A DNA stretch of 64,000 nucleotides from RHLJ01 sp965222205. GTDB lineage: Bacteria > Bacteroidota > Rhodothermia > Balneolales > Balneolaceae. The stretch lies in the NCBI GenBank assembly GCA_965222205.1, contig OZ244932.1, positions 1,116,001 to 1,180,000 on the forward strand, in the 5' to 3' direction. This document shows, one piece after another, positions 17,641 to 27,024 of the stretch. The position numbers were made by a program, and so were the translations under genes. The notes under the pieces are model-generated. The model was not told the origin of the DNA and searched no databases. It was given only the letters and a program-made list of their open reading frames with translations. Within the stretch, counting starts at the first letter, position 1, and each line of letters opens with the position of its first letter.

Positions 17641-19497
17641 ATGCTATATCCTCAACAAAACAAATTTCGATCAGTATTTGATTTATCGGGATACTGGAAT
17701 ATTAAACCAGATCCAAAGAACCTGGGGGCACAGGAAAAATGGTTTAATTGTAAACTTACTGGCGATGTGTATTCGATAGCAATTCCGGGTTCTTGGAACG
17801 AACAATTAGAAGAGCAGGGATTAAAAAATTATGTTGGAAAAGCATGGCATGAGACTTTTTTCAAAATACCTGCTGTAATTCAGGAGGTAAATAAAATCTG
17901 GCTCCGTGTAGGAGCCGCAGATCATAAAGCATCCGTTTGGCTTAATGGTGAGTTTGTGGGGGAACATTCTGGAGGATATATGCCCTTTGAACTTGATCTG
18001 ACAAACTCTTTGAAAAAATCAGGAGAAGAAAACCACCTGGTTATCTGCGTAGATAGCGAGCTTAGCATGCATACGCTACCACAGGATGTTAATCCAGATT
18101 CTCCAATGTACAGTACAAAGGCTTATGAACGAAGACACCTTTTTCCCGCTACCCGGTTTGATTTCTTTCCTTATGGAGGTTTGACCCGTTCAGTTAATAT
18201 TGTAGCCACACCGAATGATTATATTTCAAATATTACGATCAATTCATCTTTGGAAGGAGATGTTAGTGTAGAAATTGATGCTACATCCACTGATAAAGTA
18301 AAGGTTCAGGTTTTTGACGCAGACGGTCAGGAAGTGTCAAATGGTACGACAGAGCACGTAAATAAAATCAATTTAAAAGTAGATGATGTCCAACTATGGT
18401 CGCCATCTAATCCATATTTATATGTAGCCAGAGTCTCTCTTTTGGATGGAGATCAAGTGTTGGATATGTATGATGAAGCATTCGGAATTAGAGAGATCAA
18501 AATAGAAGAAGGGGAGATTTTCCTTAACGGAGAAAAACTCTTTTTAAGTGGTTTTGGAAAGCATGAAGAATACCCCGTTGTAGGGAGAGGGCAGTTTCGG
18601 GCCGGATATATAAAGGACTACGAACTTATGCGTTGGATAGGTGCCAATTCGTATCGAACAAGCCATTATCCTTATGATGAAGAGATGATGCGTTTAGGAG
18701 ACCGACTTGGATTTTTGATTATTAATGAGGTAGCTGCTGTTAGCTTGGGTTTTTGGTCGGATAATTTAAATGAGCTACAACCTTTGATGAAAAATCATAA
18801 ACAGGCTATTCAGGAGCTCATTAATAGGGATAAAAACCACCCAAGTGTTATTTGCTGGTCGATTACAAACGAACCAAATCTCTGGGCGGAAGAGTTTTAT
18901 CAGAATAAAGCAAGTTCACAATACTTTAAAGAGATTTATGATTTCACAAAAACACTGGATGAAACCCGGCCAATTATGTCTATCTCTATGGCTGCGCATA
19001 AAGAACATGATGTGGTATTGGAATCATGTGATATAATTGGAATAAACAGATACTACGGCTGGTATACAAAGCCCGTAGATTTAGAAGAAGCAGCAAAAGA
19101 TTTAAACAGGGAACTGGAAGCCACATTCGACAAGTATGGCAAGCCAATAATGATTACAGAATTTGGCGCCGATACGGTTGAAGGCTTACATGCCACAACA
19201 GCCCAAATGTTTACCGAAGAGTTTCAGACAGCATTCATATTTAAGTATCTCGAAGTTATTGAAGACAAGGATTACGTATTCGGAGCACATGTTTGGAACT
19301 TTGCAGACTTTTTAACACCGCAACATTTTCGACGGGTAGTTCTTAATAAAAAAGGCGTTTTTACTCGTGATAGGCTACCAAAAAGTGTTGCCTTTAAACT
19401 GAGAGAATATTGGAATTCATTTTCTAAAATCAATGAATCACACAGGCCAGAGAAACCAAAAACGGGTTTTCTAATCCCAAATCTTGAGAAGGAATAA
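17641..19497 (+). CDS. GH2 beta-glucuronidase, cytoplasmic
   Basis: A 618-residue GH2 enzyme without signal peptide, closest in appearance to E. coli UidA. It has RTSHYPYDEEMMRLGDRLGF, acid/base Glu about 411 in WSITNEPN, nucleophile Glu about 507 in MITEFGAD, and the uronate-specific NxK as NKK (Asn 569/Lys 571) within LNKKGVFTRDRLPKS. It would cleave imported glucuronides to free D-glucuronate, the substrate of the UxaC route encoded 24 kb away. With the exported GH2 of the same locus it gives one enzyme on each side of the inner membrane, and it follows a putative permease gene. Confidence 0.9.
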   Translation: MLYPQQNKFRSVFDLSGYWNIKPDPKNLGAQEKWFNCKLTGDVYSIAIPGSWNEQLEEQGLKNYVGKAWHETFFKIPAVIQEVNKIWLRVGAADHKASVWLNGEFVGEHSGGYMPFELDLTNSLKKSGEENHLVICVDSELSMHTLPQDVNPDSPMYSTKAYERRHLFPATRFDFFPYGGLTRSVNIVATPNDYISNITINSSLEGDVSVEIDATSTDKVKVQVFDADGQEVSNGTTEHVNKINLKVDDVQLWSPSNPYLYVARVSLLDGDQVLDMYDEAFGIREIKIEEGEIFLNGEKLFLSGFGKHEEYPVVGRGQFRAGYIKDYELMRWIGANSYRTSHYPYDEEMMRLGDRLGFLIINEVAAVSLGFWSDNLNELQPLMKNHKQAIQELINRDKNHPSVICWSITNEPNLWAEEFYQNKASSQYFKEIYDFTKTLDETRPIMSISMAAHKEHDVVLESCDIIGINRYYGWYTKPVDLEEAAKDLNRELEATFDKYGKPIMITEFGADTVEGLHATTAQMFTEEFQTAFIFKYLEVIEDKDYVFGAHVWNFADFLTPQHFRRVVLNKKGVFTRDRLPKSVAFKLREYWNSFSKINESHRPEKPKTGFLIPNLEKE

Positions 19498-19501
19498 TTG
19501 T

Positions 19502-20299
19502 ATGAGTGAAGAAAGATTAAAGATTTGGCATGTAGGTAACTGGTGTATTCATATTGGTCAAACTTATGTGGAATCACCCTTTGAGGCACCCAGTAAGGAT
19601 GTAGAGGTTCTTAACTACGCTAAGCCATTGATTGATGCACTAAGAAAAATCCCCTCCTCTGAAGTGATAACTCAACCTTCATGGGAATTATATAGAATGT
19701 CGCCCGATGAATTTAGTGATAGACTAAAGTGGGCTGATGTTATCATTTTTGCGGATGTAGAAACTAAATGTTTAATGTTACATCCAGATTTTTTTAACAG
19801 GGCTAAATGGGAAGAGGGATACGTTACGTTTCCGGATCGTTTTGATTTACTAAGAGAATGGGTTGAAGCCGGGGGGCATTTTCACATGAATGGAGGTTGG
19901 CTGAGTTTTTCCGGTGAACTTGGCAAAGGAGGTTGGGGCCGATCTCGATTCAAGAATGTATTACCCGTGGAATGTTTACAACACGATGATTTGATAGAAT
20001 CCACCTCAAGCTATAAAGTAAGATGTAATTTTCCGGATCACCCTTCAATGACAGGTGTAAACTGGGCTTCAGTTCCTCCCATTCTTGGTTTTAACGAAAC
20101 AAAGATAAGACCCGATGCTAAAGCCATAGTAGAAATAGAAAATATGGGCGAATGGCACCCACTATTGGCAGAGCATTCATACGGTTCAGGAAGAGTAACC
20201 TGCTGGATGACAGGGGCAAGTCCACATTGGGGAATAAACTTTATGAAGTGGGAAAACTACCAACAATTTTGGGCACAACTATTTAACCCCGTACAATGA
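19502..20299 (+). CDS. GATase-like (ThuA/DUF1355-type) protein
   Basis: About 265 residues, cytoplasmic. I place the start at ATG 19502 because AAGGA lies 9 bases upstream, just across the stop of the glucuronidase gene; an upstream TTG at 19484 would overlap it. The chain has LKWADVIIFADVE, LREWVEAGGHFHMNGGWLSF and HSYGSGRVTCWMTGASPHWG, a pattern of the class I glutamine-amidotransferase-like flavodoxin fold proteins found in sugar loci (ThuA or PF07090 types). I see no Cys-His-Glu triad typical of working amidotransferases. Its stop overlaps the next start by 4 bases, so translation is coupled to a symporter. Confidence 0.55.
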   Translation: MSEERLKIWHVGNWCIHIGQTYVESPFEAPSKDVEVLNYAKPLIDALRKIPSSEVITQPSWELYRMSPDEFSDRLKWADVIIFADVETKCLMLHPDFFNRAKWEEGYVTFPDRFDLLREWVEAGGHFHMNGGWLSFSGELGKGGWGRSRFKNVLPVECLQHDDLIESTSSYKVRCNFPDHPSMTGVNWASVPPILGFNETKIRPDAKAIVEIENMGEWHPLLAEHSYGSGRVTCWMTGASPHWGINFMKWENYQQFWAQLFNPVQ

Positions 20300-21789
20300 A
20301 CTTTACAGCTATAGATTGGGCTATACTGATCGCTTATTTATCAGTAACAGTATTTATAGGTATCTGGGTAAAGAAATATGTCCAGAATCTTAGTGGATAC
20401 GTTGTTGCGGGCAGAAAAATCAAAGTATCGCTTGGTATAGCTACGTTTACTGCAACTGAACTGGGAACAGTAACTTTTGTGTATTTTGGAGAGCTTGGTT
20501 ATGTAACTGGTTTTGCTTGCTTCATCATTGGTATACTGGCTCTTTTTGCATACACCTTCGTTGGTAAAACCGGATTTATCATTGAAAAGCTCAGGGAGTA
20601 CGGAATGATGACTATCCCGGAGTTTTATGAACTGAGATATAATAAAAAAGTAAGAATACTCGGCGGACTAATACTCTTTATTGGAGGTGTTCTGAATATG
20701 GGCATCTTCCTGAAATTTGATGGAATTTTTCTTTCAGAAGTAATGGGATTTGGTCCTCAGGCACTTGGATTTATAATGACATTAATGCTTGTAATAGTTA
20801 TGTCTTACACCATTTTGGGTGGAATGTTCTCGGTAGTGATAACTGATTTCATGCAATATGTGGTGCTTTCTTTTGCAATGCTTGTAACCACCGTAATAGT
20901 AATTCTTGAAGTAGATTTATCAACAATTTCTGATGCAGTTACTTCAGGCTATGGAGAGGGGGGAGTAAACCCGATTATCAATCCAAGGTTTGGATGGAGT
21001 TTCATTGTTTGGATACTAGTTACAAATATTGCAGCGGCTGCTCTTTGGCAACCGGGTACTTCTAAGGCACTTTCATCCAAAAGCCCGGAAGTAGCTAAAA
21101 AAGTGTTTTGGGTTACAGGGTTAACCTTTGCCGGGCGAGCTATGATTCCTATGTTTTGGGGCGTTGCCGCTTTTGCCTATTTCGGCCCCGGAGAAAATAC
21201 AGCGGCAGCAATGCCAATGCTTTTAGGGGAACTACTTCCTGTTGGTCTTCTTGGCCTATTAGTGGCAGGATTATTAGCCGCCTCAATGTCTACCTATAGT
21301 TCTTACGTATTAGCCTGGAGTTCGGTGTTAACTTTGGATGTAATTTCAACACTAAGTCCGAATGGATTCAGTGAAGAAAAAAAGATCTGGATTGCACGTT
21401 TTGTGGCGGGTTTAATTGGTCTGTTTTTGCTCGTTTTTGGGTTATGGTATCAAATTCCGGAAACAGCTTTTCAGTATATATTCATTACCGGTACAATGTA
21501 TACTGCAGGCGCTTTAGGTACAGTTTCAGCAGGTTTGTATTGGAAAAAAGCAAATGCTGTTGGTGCTCATGCAGCACTTATTCTAGGGGCAGTCGTTCCG
21601 GCAGGATTTTTGGTATTGGAGAAGTTTTCAGAACACCTGCCGGGTTGGTTGACTTTTATAACGGATGTTAACTTTGCAGGATTTCTGAGTTTTATTTTAG
21701 CGGCACTTGGAATGATTCTTGGATCTTTGCTAACACAGAAGAAAAGCCCGGCTAAGGTTATTAATGAAGCGGAGATAAGCTATGAGTAG
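20296..21789 (+). CDS. Sodium:solute symporter (SSS family)
   Basis: A 497-residue inner-membrane protein with about 13 hydrophobic helices, opening DWAILIAYLSVTVFIGIWVKKY and including VVAGRKIKVSLGIATFTATELG, as usual for SSS/SLC5 transporters (VGGR-type loop after TM1). It probably carries a uronate, hexosamine or their oligosaccharide with sodium. It is coupled to the gene before by a 4-base overlap and to a 48-residue membrane protein after it by an 8-base overlap. The final residues are a short cytoplasmic tail (SPAKVINEAEISYE). Confidence 0.88.
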   Translation: MNFTAIDWAILIAYLSVTVFIGIWVKKYVQNLSGYVVAGRKIKVSLGIATFTATELGTVTFVYFGELGYVTGFACFIIGILALFAYTFVGKTGFIIEKLREYGMMTIPEFYELRYNKKVRILGGLILFIGGVLNMGIFLKFDGIFLSEVMGFGPQALGFIMTLMLVIVMSYTILGGMFSVVITDFMQYVVLSFAMLVTTVIVILEVDLSTISDAVTSGYGEGGVNPIINPRFGWSFIVWILVTNIAAAALWQPGTSKALSSKSPEVAKKVFWVTGLTFAGRAMIPMFWGVAAFAYFGPGENTAAAMPMLLGELLPVGLLGLLVAGLLAASMSTYSSYVLAWSSVLTLDVISTLSPNGFSEEKKIWIARFVAGLIGLFLLVFGLWYQIPETAFQYIFITGTMYTAGALGTVSAGLYWKKANAVGAHAALILGAVVPAGFLVLEKFSEHLPGWLTFITDVNFAGFLSFILAALGMILGSLLTQKKSPAKVINEAEISYE

Positions 21790-21928
21790 TGGAGTAATAA
21801 TTTGGATGACTCTTTTTGGAATTTTCGCAGTTATTTTTTTCTCAATAGCTGCAGTGGTTTCATATAAGGGAATAGGAGATATAAAAGAATTAATGAACGA
21901 TCCGGAGTTGAATAAAGAACATGATTAA
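21782..21928 (+). CDS. Small single-span membrane protein, likely symporter partner
   Basis: A 48-residue frame: MSSGVIIWMTLFGIFAVIFF, SIAAVVSYKGIGDIKELMND, PELNKEHD. One transmembrane helix (about 6-28) is followed by a short charged cytoplasmic tail. It overlaps the symporter stop by 8 bases and the following isomerase start by 8 bases, so all three are translationally coupled, which strongly argues that it is real. Small accessory subunits of SSS symporters of this size and layout are known; this is probably one of them. It is too short for common gene-calling cut-offs. Confidence 0.75.
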   Translation: MSSGVIIWMTLFGIFAVIFFSIAAVVSYKGIGDIKELMNDPELNKEHD

Positions 21929-22820
21929 TTCCAGAATCATAGCGTGTTATTTGTACCCGATTACTAAATACGGGTATCCACCAAAGGCAGAAAATACAAT
22001 CAGCTATATTGATGAGTTCATTTCTATGGGTTTTCAGTCTATTGAATTGGAAGGGATTCGCAAGGAACATTTACTGACGGTATTTGAAAACAGGAATAAG
22101 ATTTCTGCGCACTTAAAAGAGAATCAATTAGAAGTACCATACTACTGCACAGTACTTCCCGGATTATCATCACCAGATGAAAAAGTGCGTTCGAAAAATT
22201 TGGAACTCTTTGATAAAGGATGTCAAACAGCTTCGGAGTTTGGTTCTTTGGGTGTTCTGGATAATGCTCCTCTTCCTCCATATCAGTTTCCTGACGATAT
22301 ACCCGTTGTAAGACATTATCACGAAACTACTATTCAGGCAGCGAAATTTCCGGATGATTTAGAATGGAATAGCTATTGGGATCAGCTAGTCTCTACATAC
22401 AGAGATGCATGTGATATTGCTGCAAGGTATGATTTGACCTATCAGATGCATCCGGCACTTGGGGTGCTTTCTTCGACAACTGATGGTTTTCTTCACTTTC
22501 ACGATGCAGTTGGCAGAGATAATCTTCGTTTTAACTTTGATACTGCAAACCAGTTTTTCCTGAAAGATAATCTTCAGCTTTCATTGAGAAGACTATCTGA
22601 TTTTATCGACTATATCCATATCTCAGATAACCGTGGATCACAAGTAGAGCATCTTGCGATTGGAGAGGGAGCAATACGTTGGGATGACTTCTTCGAAACT
22701 ATAGACGTAATTGGGTTTGAAGGGCATTTTGGAGTTGATATAGGAGGTGCTGAATCTTCAGTCTCAGACTTAGATTCCGCTTATAAAAAAGCAGCAGAAT
22801 TTTTAGACAAAAGAATATAA
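21921..22820 (+). CDS. Sugar phosphate isomerase/epimerase family (TIM barrel)
   Basis: A 299-residue cytoplasmic protein of the xylose-isomerase-like TIM barrel family (AP_endonuc_2). Visible marks are FISMGFQSIELEGIR, LTYQMHPALG, LRFNFDTANQFF, IDYIHISDNRG, HLAIGEGAIRWDDFFETI and a last FGVDIGG, giving the usual metal ligands (Glu, Asp, His, Glu type). Such enzymes epimerise or isomerise keto sugars; the substrate is not evident. It is coupled to the small membrane protein upstream and followed after 7 bases by a GH20 gene. Confidence 0.8.
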   Translation: MINSRIIACYLYPITKYGYPPKAENTISYIDEFISMGFQSIELEGIRKEHLLTVFENRNKISAHLKENQLEVPYYCTVLPGLSSPDEKVRSKNLELFDKGCQTASEFGSLGVLDNAPLPPYQFPDDIPVVRHYHETTIQAAKFPDDLEWNSYWDQLVSTYRDACDIAARYDLTYQMHPALGVLSSTTDGFLHFHDAVGRDNLRFNFDTANQFFLKDNLQLSLRRLSDFIDYIHISDNRGSQVEHLAIGEGAIRWDDFFETIDVIGFEGHFGVDIGGAESSVSDLDSAYKKAAEFLDKRI

Positions 22821-22827
22821 TAATACC

Positions 22828-25410
22828 ATGAGAGCATTTAAGACCATATTTAAACTAACCGGATTAATATTAACTCTAACATTTAGTATCGACTTATTAA
22901 TGGCTCAGGAGACAATAAATATTGTCCCTAATCCGCAGGAAGTCATTTTTACTGAAGGGAGTTTTTCTTTAGAGGGTGATATAGGTATCTCTCTTTATCT
23001 GAATAACAAAGACGAGGAAGCTTTTATATTCGAGCAGTTGAAGAATGAATTCAACCAGAGTATTGGATCCGGAATCAAAGTACAGGAAGGCGGTGGAACA
23101 AGAAGAATTATAATTGGAGTTGAAGGAGGTAGTCGAGCTTTTAACCGATTAATAAATCAGTTCGATCTAAAACCTGGTGAAGAGTTAGGTAAAGAAGGAT
23201 ATAGGCTTTTGGTTACACCCGAACTCATTCTGATATCAGCAAACTCTATTAAAGGGGCATTTTATGGTGCTCAAACAATGAAACAGCTTATCAGAACCGA
23301 ACGTTTTGATTTAGCTATTCCTGCTCTTCAAATTAAAGACTGGCCCGACCTTGAGATAAGGGGCATGATGGATGATATTAGTAGAGGTCCGGTCCCTACA
23401 AAAGAATACATGTATCAACAAATTGAGCGAATGGCTGAAATGAAGGTCAATTTGCTAACTTATTACACTCAGGATGTGGTTAAAACAGAAAGCCATCCTG
23501 CATTCGCACCGCCCGGTGGTGCGTTAGATATTCAGGAATGGGCAGAACTTGCCGACTATGCGAAAAAATACCACATCGACTTAGTAGGTAATTTTCAATC
23601 ATTCGGACATTTTGAAAATATCCTGAAGCATCCGGAATATGCTCATCTGGGCGAAGGCGGGGCGCTTTTATCACCTGCTTTTGAAGAGAGTTATCAACTT
23701 CTGGAAGATATTTACAGAGAGATGATTCCTGCTTTTCATTCTGATTATTTCCATATCAACTCAGACGAAACATTTGATCTTGGGACTGGTGCTTCAAAAG
23801 CTATGGTAGATAGTCTTGGAGAAGCGGTGGTTTACTCAAATCATATTATACGCATATATGAGATTATAACAGGAATGGGTAAAAAAGTGATGATGTGGGG
23901 CGATATCGCTCTTGAACAACCTAAGATTTTGGAACTGCTGCCTAAAGACATCATTCTGGTAACATGGGGGTATGATATAATGGACGATTATGCGCCAAGA
24001 ATAATCCCTTTTAAAGAAGCCGGTTTTACCCAACTTGTATCTACAGGGGTGTTAAACTCATCCAGCACTATTCCCGATTTTAATATTGCAAAAGGTAATA
24101 TTGGTGGTTTTATGGCAGAATCTAAAAAACAAAACGTATGGGGTATGCTGAATACCGTATGGGATGACGGTGGCTTTGCTTTGTTTTCAAGAGATTGGTA
24201 CGGAGTTGCATTTGCTGCAGATCAAAGCTGGAACAGCAACCCGGAAGACCCGACCTACGATACCCGGTTTAACAGGGCTGTTTATGGAAGTACCAATAAT
24301 GGAATAACAGAAGCTTTATCAAAAATTAATGAACTGGCTGATCTGAAATCAACCGAAAAAATGAATGAAGCAGTTCTTTGGGGGCCTTTAGTTCCGGAAA
24401 AAGGGGAGGAAGTTCTTACAAACATTTCCGATTGGGTGGAAGTTAAAAAAATAACCGGGGAAGCAGAGAAGCTTCTTGAAAAAGCAGATCCTCTCATATA
24501 TTCACAAGATATGGAGTTCATTCGGCATACAATTGATCTGTATGAATACTTGGCAAGTAGCAGACCGAATTTAGTTAAAGCATCAGAACTATATGCTCAG
24601 GCTATCACTATTCAAAATGAAAACCCGGTGAAGACCCGGGAATTATTAGTAGATATTTACGGGGTTGTTACCGAGACGTATGAAGACTTATCCGAACTGA
24701 AGATTCGAAATCAGTTTTTATGGATAAGCGAAAACAGAGTTTATGCATTAGATAGGGTGGTTTCCAGATATGATGATCAAATAGAATCTTTGAAAGGATT
24801 AAAGGAGCTTATTCTTGATACAATATTCGATTTTGATAAGGGAATTGAATTGCCTAGACCTGAAGATGCGCGGTTAAATATTACTGCTACTGATGGTTGG
24901 TATTTTCAAGGATGGTTGATGATAGAGCCCATTCCTAATACTGGTGGATATTCTGATCCCGGAATAGATCACTTAGAAGATATGAATGGAATTGAAGGAA
25001 CCTTTCCTAACGTAACGGAAGAGTTTTATTTCGACGGAACTAAATACCGATGGAGACGGGTAAATACCCCATATTTTGCCAAAGTAGATCTTGACGAAAT
25101 ACATGGAGAGAGTAAAAATGTGGTGGCTTACTCGTTTGCACATATTGATATACATGAAGACCGTGTTGTAAGGGCAACACTAGGCAGCAGTGATGGTGTG
25201 GAAGTATTTTTAAATGGAGAATCGGTACATCAGAATTACACCGAAAGAGATTTTAAGCTTGATGAAGACGAGCTCTATCTACCTTTAAAAGCAGGCAGGA
25301 ATCATTTAATGATTCGCATTACAAATAAAGAAGGTGATTGGGCTTTTAGTTTCAGACTACCTGATTCAGAAATGAGAAGCAGTAAAAACAGATATAAAAT
25401 CATTGAATGA
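22828..25410 (+). CDS. GH20 beta-N-acetylhexosaminidase-like enzyme
   Basis: An 860-residue exported protein (signal peptide about 1-26, LLMA-QET). It opens INIVPNPQEVIFTEG and has the GH20b alpha/beta domain (YRLLVTPELILISANSIKGAFYGAQTM). The barrel starts IRGMMDDISRGPVPTKEY, and the catalytic pair is Asp 313-Glu 314 in FHINSDETF, where GH20 enzymes have H-x-G/N-G/S-D-E. It ends in a roughly 190-residue beta-rich module (YFQGWLMIEP, VEVFLNGESVHQN). It would remove N-acetylhexosamine or a related amino sugar. Its stop overlaps the NagB-like start by 4 bases, which links the enzyme to hexosamine catabolism. Confidence 0.8.
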   Translation: MRAFKTIFKLTGLILTLTFSIDLLMAQETINIVPNPQEVIFTEGSFSLEGDIGISLYLNNKDEEAFIFEQLKNEFNQSIGSGIKVQEGGGTRRIIIGVEGGSRAFNRLINQFDLKPGEELGKEGYRLLVTPELILISANSIKGAFYGAQTMKQLIRTERFDLAIPALQIKDWPDLEIRGMMDDISRGPVPTKEYMYQQIERMAEMKVNLLTYYTQDVVKTESHPAFAPPGGALDIQEWAELADYAKKYHIDLVGNFQSFGHFENILKHPEYAHLGEGGALLSPAFEESYQLLEDIYREMIPAFHSDYFHINSDETFDLGTGASKAMVDSLGEAVVYSNHIIRIYEIITGMGKKVMMWGDIALEQPKILELLPKDIILVTWGYDIMDDYAPRIIPFKEAGFTQLVSTGVLNSSSTIPDFNIAKGNIGGFMAESKKQNVWGMLNTVWDDGGFALFSRDWYGVAFAADQSWNSNPEDPTYDTRFNRAVYGSTNNGITEALSKINELADLKSTEKMNEAVLWGPLVPEKGEEVLTNISDWVEVKKITGEAEKLLEKADPLIYSQDMEFIRHTIDLYEYLASSRPNLVKASELYAQAITIQNENPVKTRELLVDIYGVVTETYEDLSELKIRNQFLWISENRVYALDRVVSRYDDQIESLKGLKELILDTIFDFDKGIELPRPEDARLNITATDGWYFQGWLMIEPIPNTGGYSDPGIDHLEDMNGIEGTFPNVTEEFYFDGTKYRWRRVNTPYFAKVDLDEIHGESKNVVAYSFAHIDIHEDRVVRATLGSSDGVEVFLNGESVHQNYTERDFKLDEDELYLPLKAGRNHLMIRITNKEGDWAFSFRLPDSEMRSSKNRYKIIE

Positions 25411-26171
25411 TGCTGCCGATTTCGACTCATAAAGTAGATATGTTGGGCGTTTCTGTTTTCAAAAACAGAAATGAGTTAGGTATGTCTGCTGCTCATTATG
25501 TTAGAGAAAAGATTCTTGAAGTTCTTACACAGAAAAACGAAGTACGAATAATCTTCGCAGCAGCTGCCTCACAAAGAGAGTTCTTGTCAGAGTTGTTAAG
25601 CTTTAATGATATAGCCTGGGAAAAGGTGACAGCATTCCAAATGGATGAATACCATACGCTTCCAAAGTCTGCACCTCAACGATTCGGAAACTTTCTTAAT
25701 TCGGTGTTCTACCGATTTAAGACATTCAAAGATGTTCATTATATGAACGACAATTTGAAGGAATATGAATCACTGATAACAAATGCACCCATAGATATTG
25801 TTTGTCTCGGAATTGGAGAAAATGGACATCTGGCCTTTAATGATCCTCCGGTGGCAGACTTTCAAGATCCAAAGGTTATAAAAGAAGTCGAGTTAGATTC
25901 GACTTGCAGACAACAGCAGGTGAATGATGGAGAGTTTGAGAGTATTGAAAAGGTTCCCGAAAAGGCAGTTACTCTTACAATCCCTACACTTATGAAAGGG
26001 AATTTTTTATCGGTAGTTGTTCCCGGAGCTACAAAAGCGGAAGCAGTTAAAGATACCTTATTTGGAGAAATCAGTACTACATGTCCTGCCAGCCTGTTGC
26101 GAACACATCCAAACGCAGAATTATTTCTTGACCCTGAGTCATCAAAACTAATAGTTGATAAAATAGCATGA
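25407..26171 (+). CDS. nagB: Glucosamine-6-phosphate deaminase-like protein
   Basis: A 254-residue cytoplasmic protein of the NagB/RpiA/SOL fold. FQMDEYH (Asp 80-Glu 81) corresponds to the catalytic MDEY of NagB, and CLGIGENGHLAFNDPP to its second catalytic motif (GIG..GHIAFNEP with the essential His). It would convert glucosamine-6-phosphate to fructose-6-phosphate and ammonia. No nagA deacetylase or hexosamine kinase is in the window, so either they lie elsewhere or the true substrate is different. It overlaps the genes on both sides by 4 bases. Confidence 0.75.
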   Translation: MMLPISTHKVDMLGVSVFKNRNELGMSAAHYVREKILEVLTQKNEVRIIFAAAASQREFLSELLSFNDIAWEKVTAFQMDEYHTLPKSAPQRFGNFLNSVFYRFKTFKDVHYMNDNLKEYESLITNAPIDIVCLGIGENGHLAFNDPPVADFQDPKVIKEVELDSTCRQQQVNDGEFESIEKVPEKAVTLTIPTLMKGNFLSVVVPGATKAEAVKDTLFGEISTTCPASLLRTHPNAELFLDPESSKLIVDKIA

Positions 26172-26995
26172 ATAACGTGGACGAAATTTTAGATAAACCT
26201 TATAAACTATCTGAAGAGGATATTGACTACTACAAGAAGAATGGATTCATAAAATTAAAACAAGTTCTGAATGAAGAAACTTTAAGCTATTTCAATAGTG
26301 AGATTACAAAAGTTGTTCATGAAAAAAATCCGTTGCTAAAAAAGCCCATGGAAGAGCGATCTACGTTTGAAAAGGCATTTATACAAATTGGCAACCTGTT
26401 TAGAACTAATGAAACCATCAAAAAACTCGTATTAAGTAAGCGATTGGGGAAAATAGCGGCTGACCTTATGCAAGTTGATGGAGTTCGTTTATACCACGAT
26501 CAGGCTTTGTACAAAGAACCCACTGGTAAAACTAAAAATATTACACCGTGGCATGCCGATCAATATTACTGGCCACTTGATACATTAAATACAATAACTG
26601 CCTGGATTCCTCTTCAAAAAACGACTAAGGATATGGGGCCATTGGCGTTCAGTAAGAAAAGCCACAATCACGACTTTGGTCGCAACCTGGAAATAAGCGA
26701 TGAAAGTGAAGAAAAGATTCAACAAGCTTTAGCAGATGCAAAACTGGAGTTGGTTGATTCGGGATTTGATGCAGGAGAGATCAGCTTTCACGGAGGTTGG
26801 ACTTTCCATCGGGCAGGAGCAAACACCTCAGATAAAGTGCGAGCTGTTATGACCATTATATATATGGAAGATGGTGTAAGAGTAAGTGAGTTTACGAATT
26901 CTTCTCATCCTAATGACAGAGATGCGTGGCTTCCCGGATTAAACCCTGGAGACATCGCCATAACAGAAATTAATCCGTTGATTTTCAAACGATAA
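26168..26995 (+). CDS. Phytanoyl-CoA dioxygenase (PhyH) family oxygenase
   Basis: A 275-residue cytoplasmic Fe(II)/2-oxoglutarate enzyme. The iron ligands are visible as His 129-x-Asp 131 in PWHADQYYWP and a distal His 214 in TFHRAGANTS, with an Arg (about 224) suited for 2-oxoglutarate binding. The N-terminus has YYKKNGFIKLKQVLNEE, typical for PhyH. Its position inside an operon for sugar degradation (4-base overlap with the NagB-like gene) suggests oxidation of a modified sugar, for example removal of an O-alkyl group, but that is inference. Confidence 0.8.
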   Translation: MNNVDEILDKPYKLSEEDIDYYKKNGFIKLKQVLNEETLSYFNSEITKVVHEKNPLLKKPMEERSTFEKAFIQIGNLFRTNETIKKLVLSKRLGKIAADLMQVDGVRLYHDQALYKEPTGKTKNITPWHADQYYWPLDTLNTITAWIPLQKTTKDMGPLAFSKKSHNHDFGRNLEISDESEEKIQQALADAKLELVDSGFDAGEISFHGGWTFHRAGANTSDKVRAVMTIIYMEDGVRVSEFTNSSHPNDRDAWLPGLNPGDIAITEINPLIFKR

Positions 26996-27024
26996 TTGAC
27001 TTAAACAGTTAAATTTACAGTACT

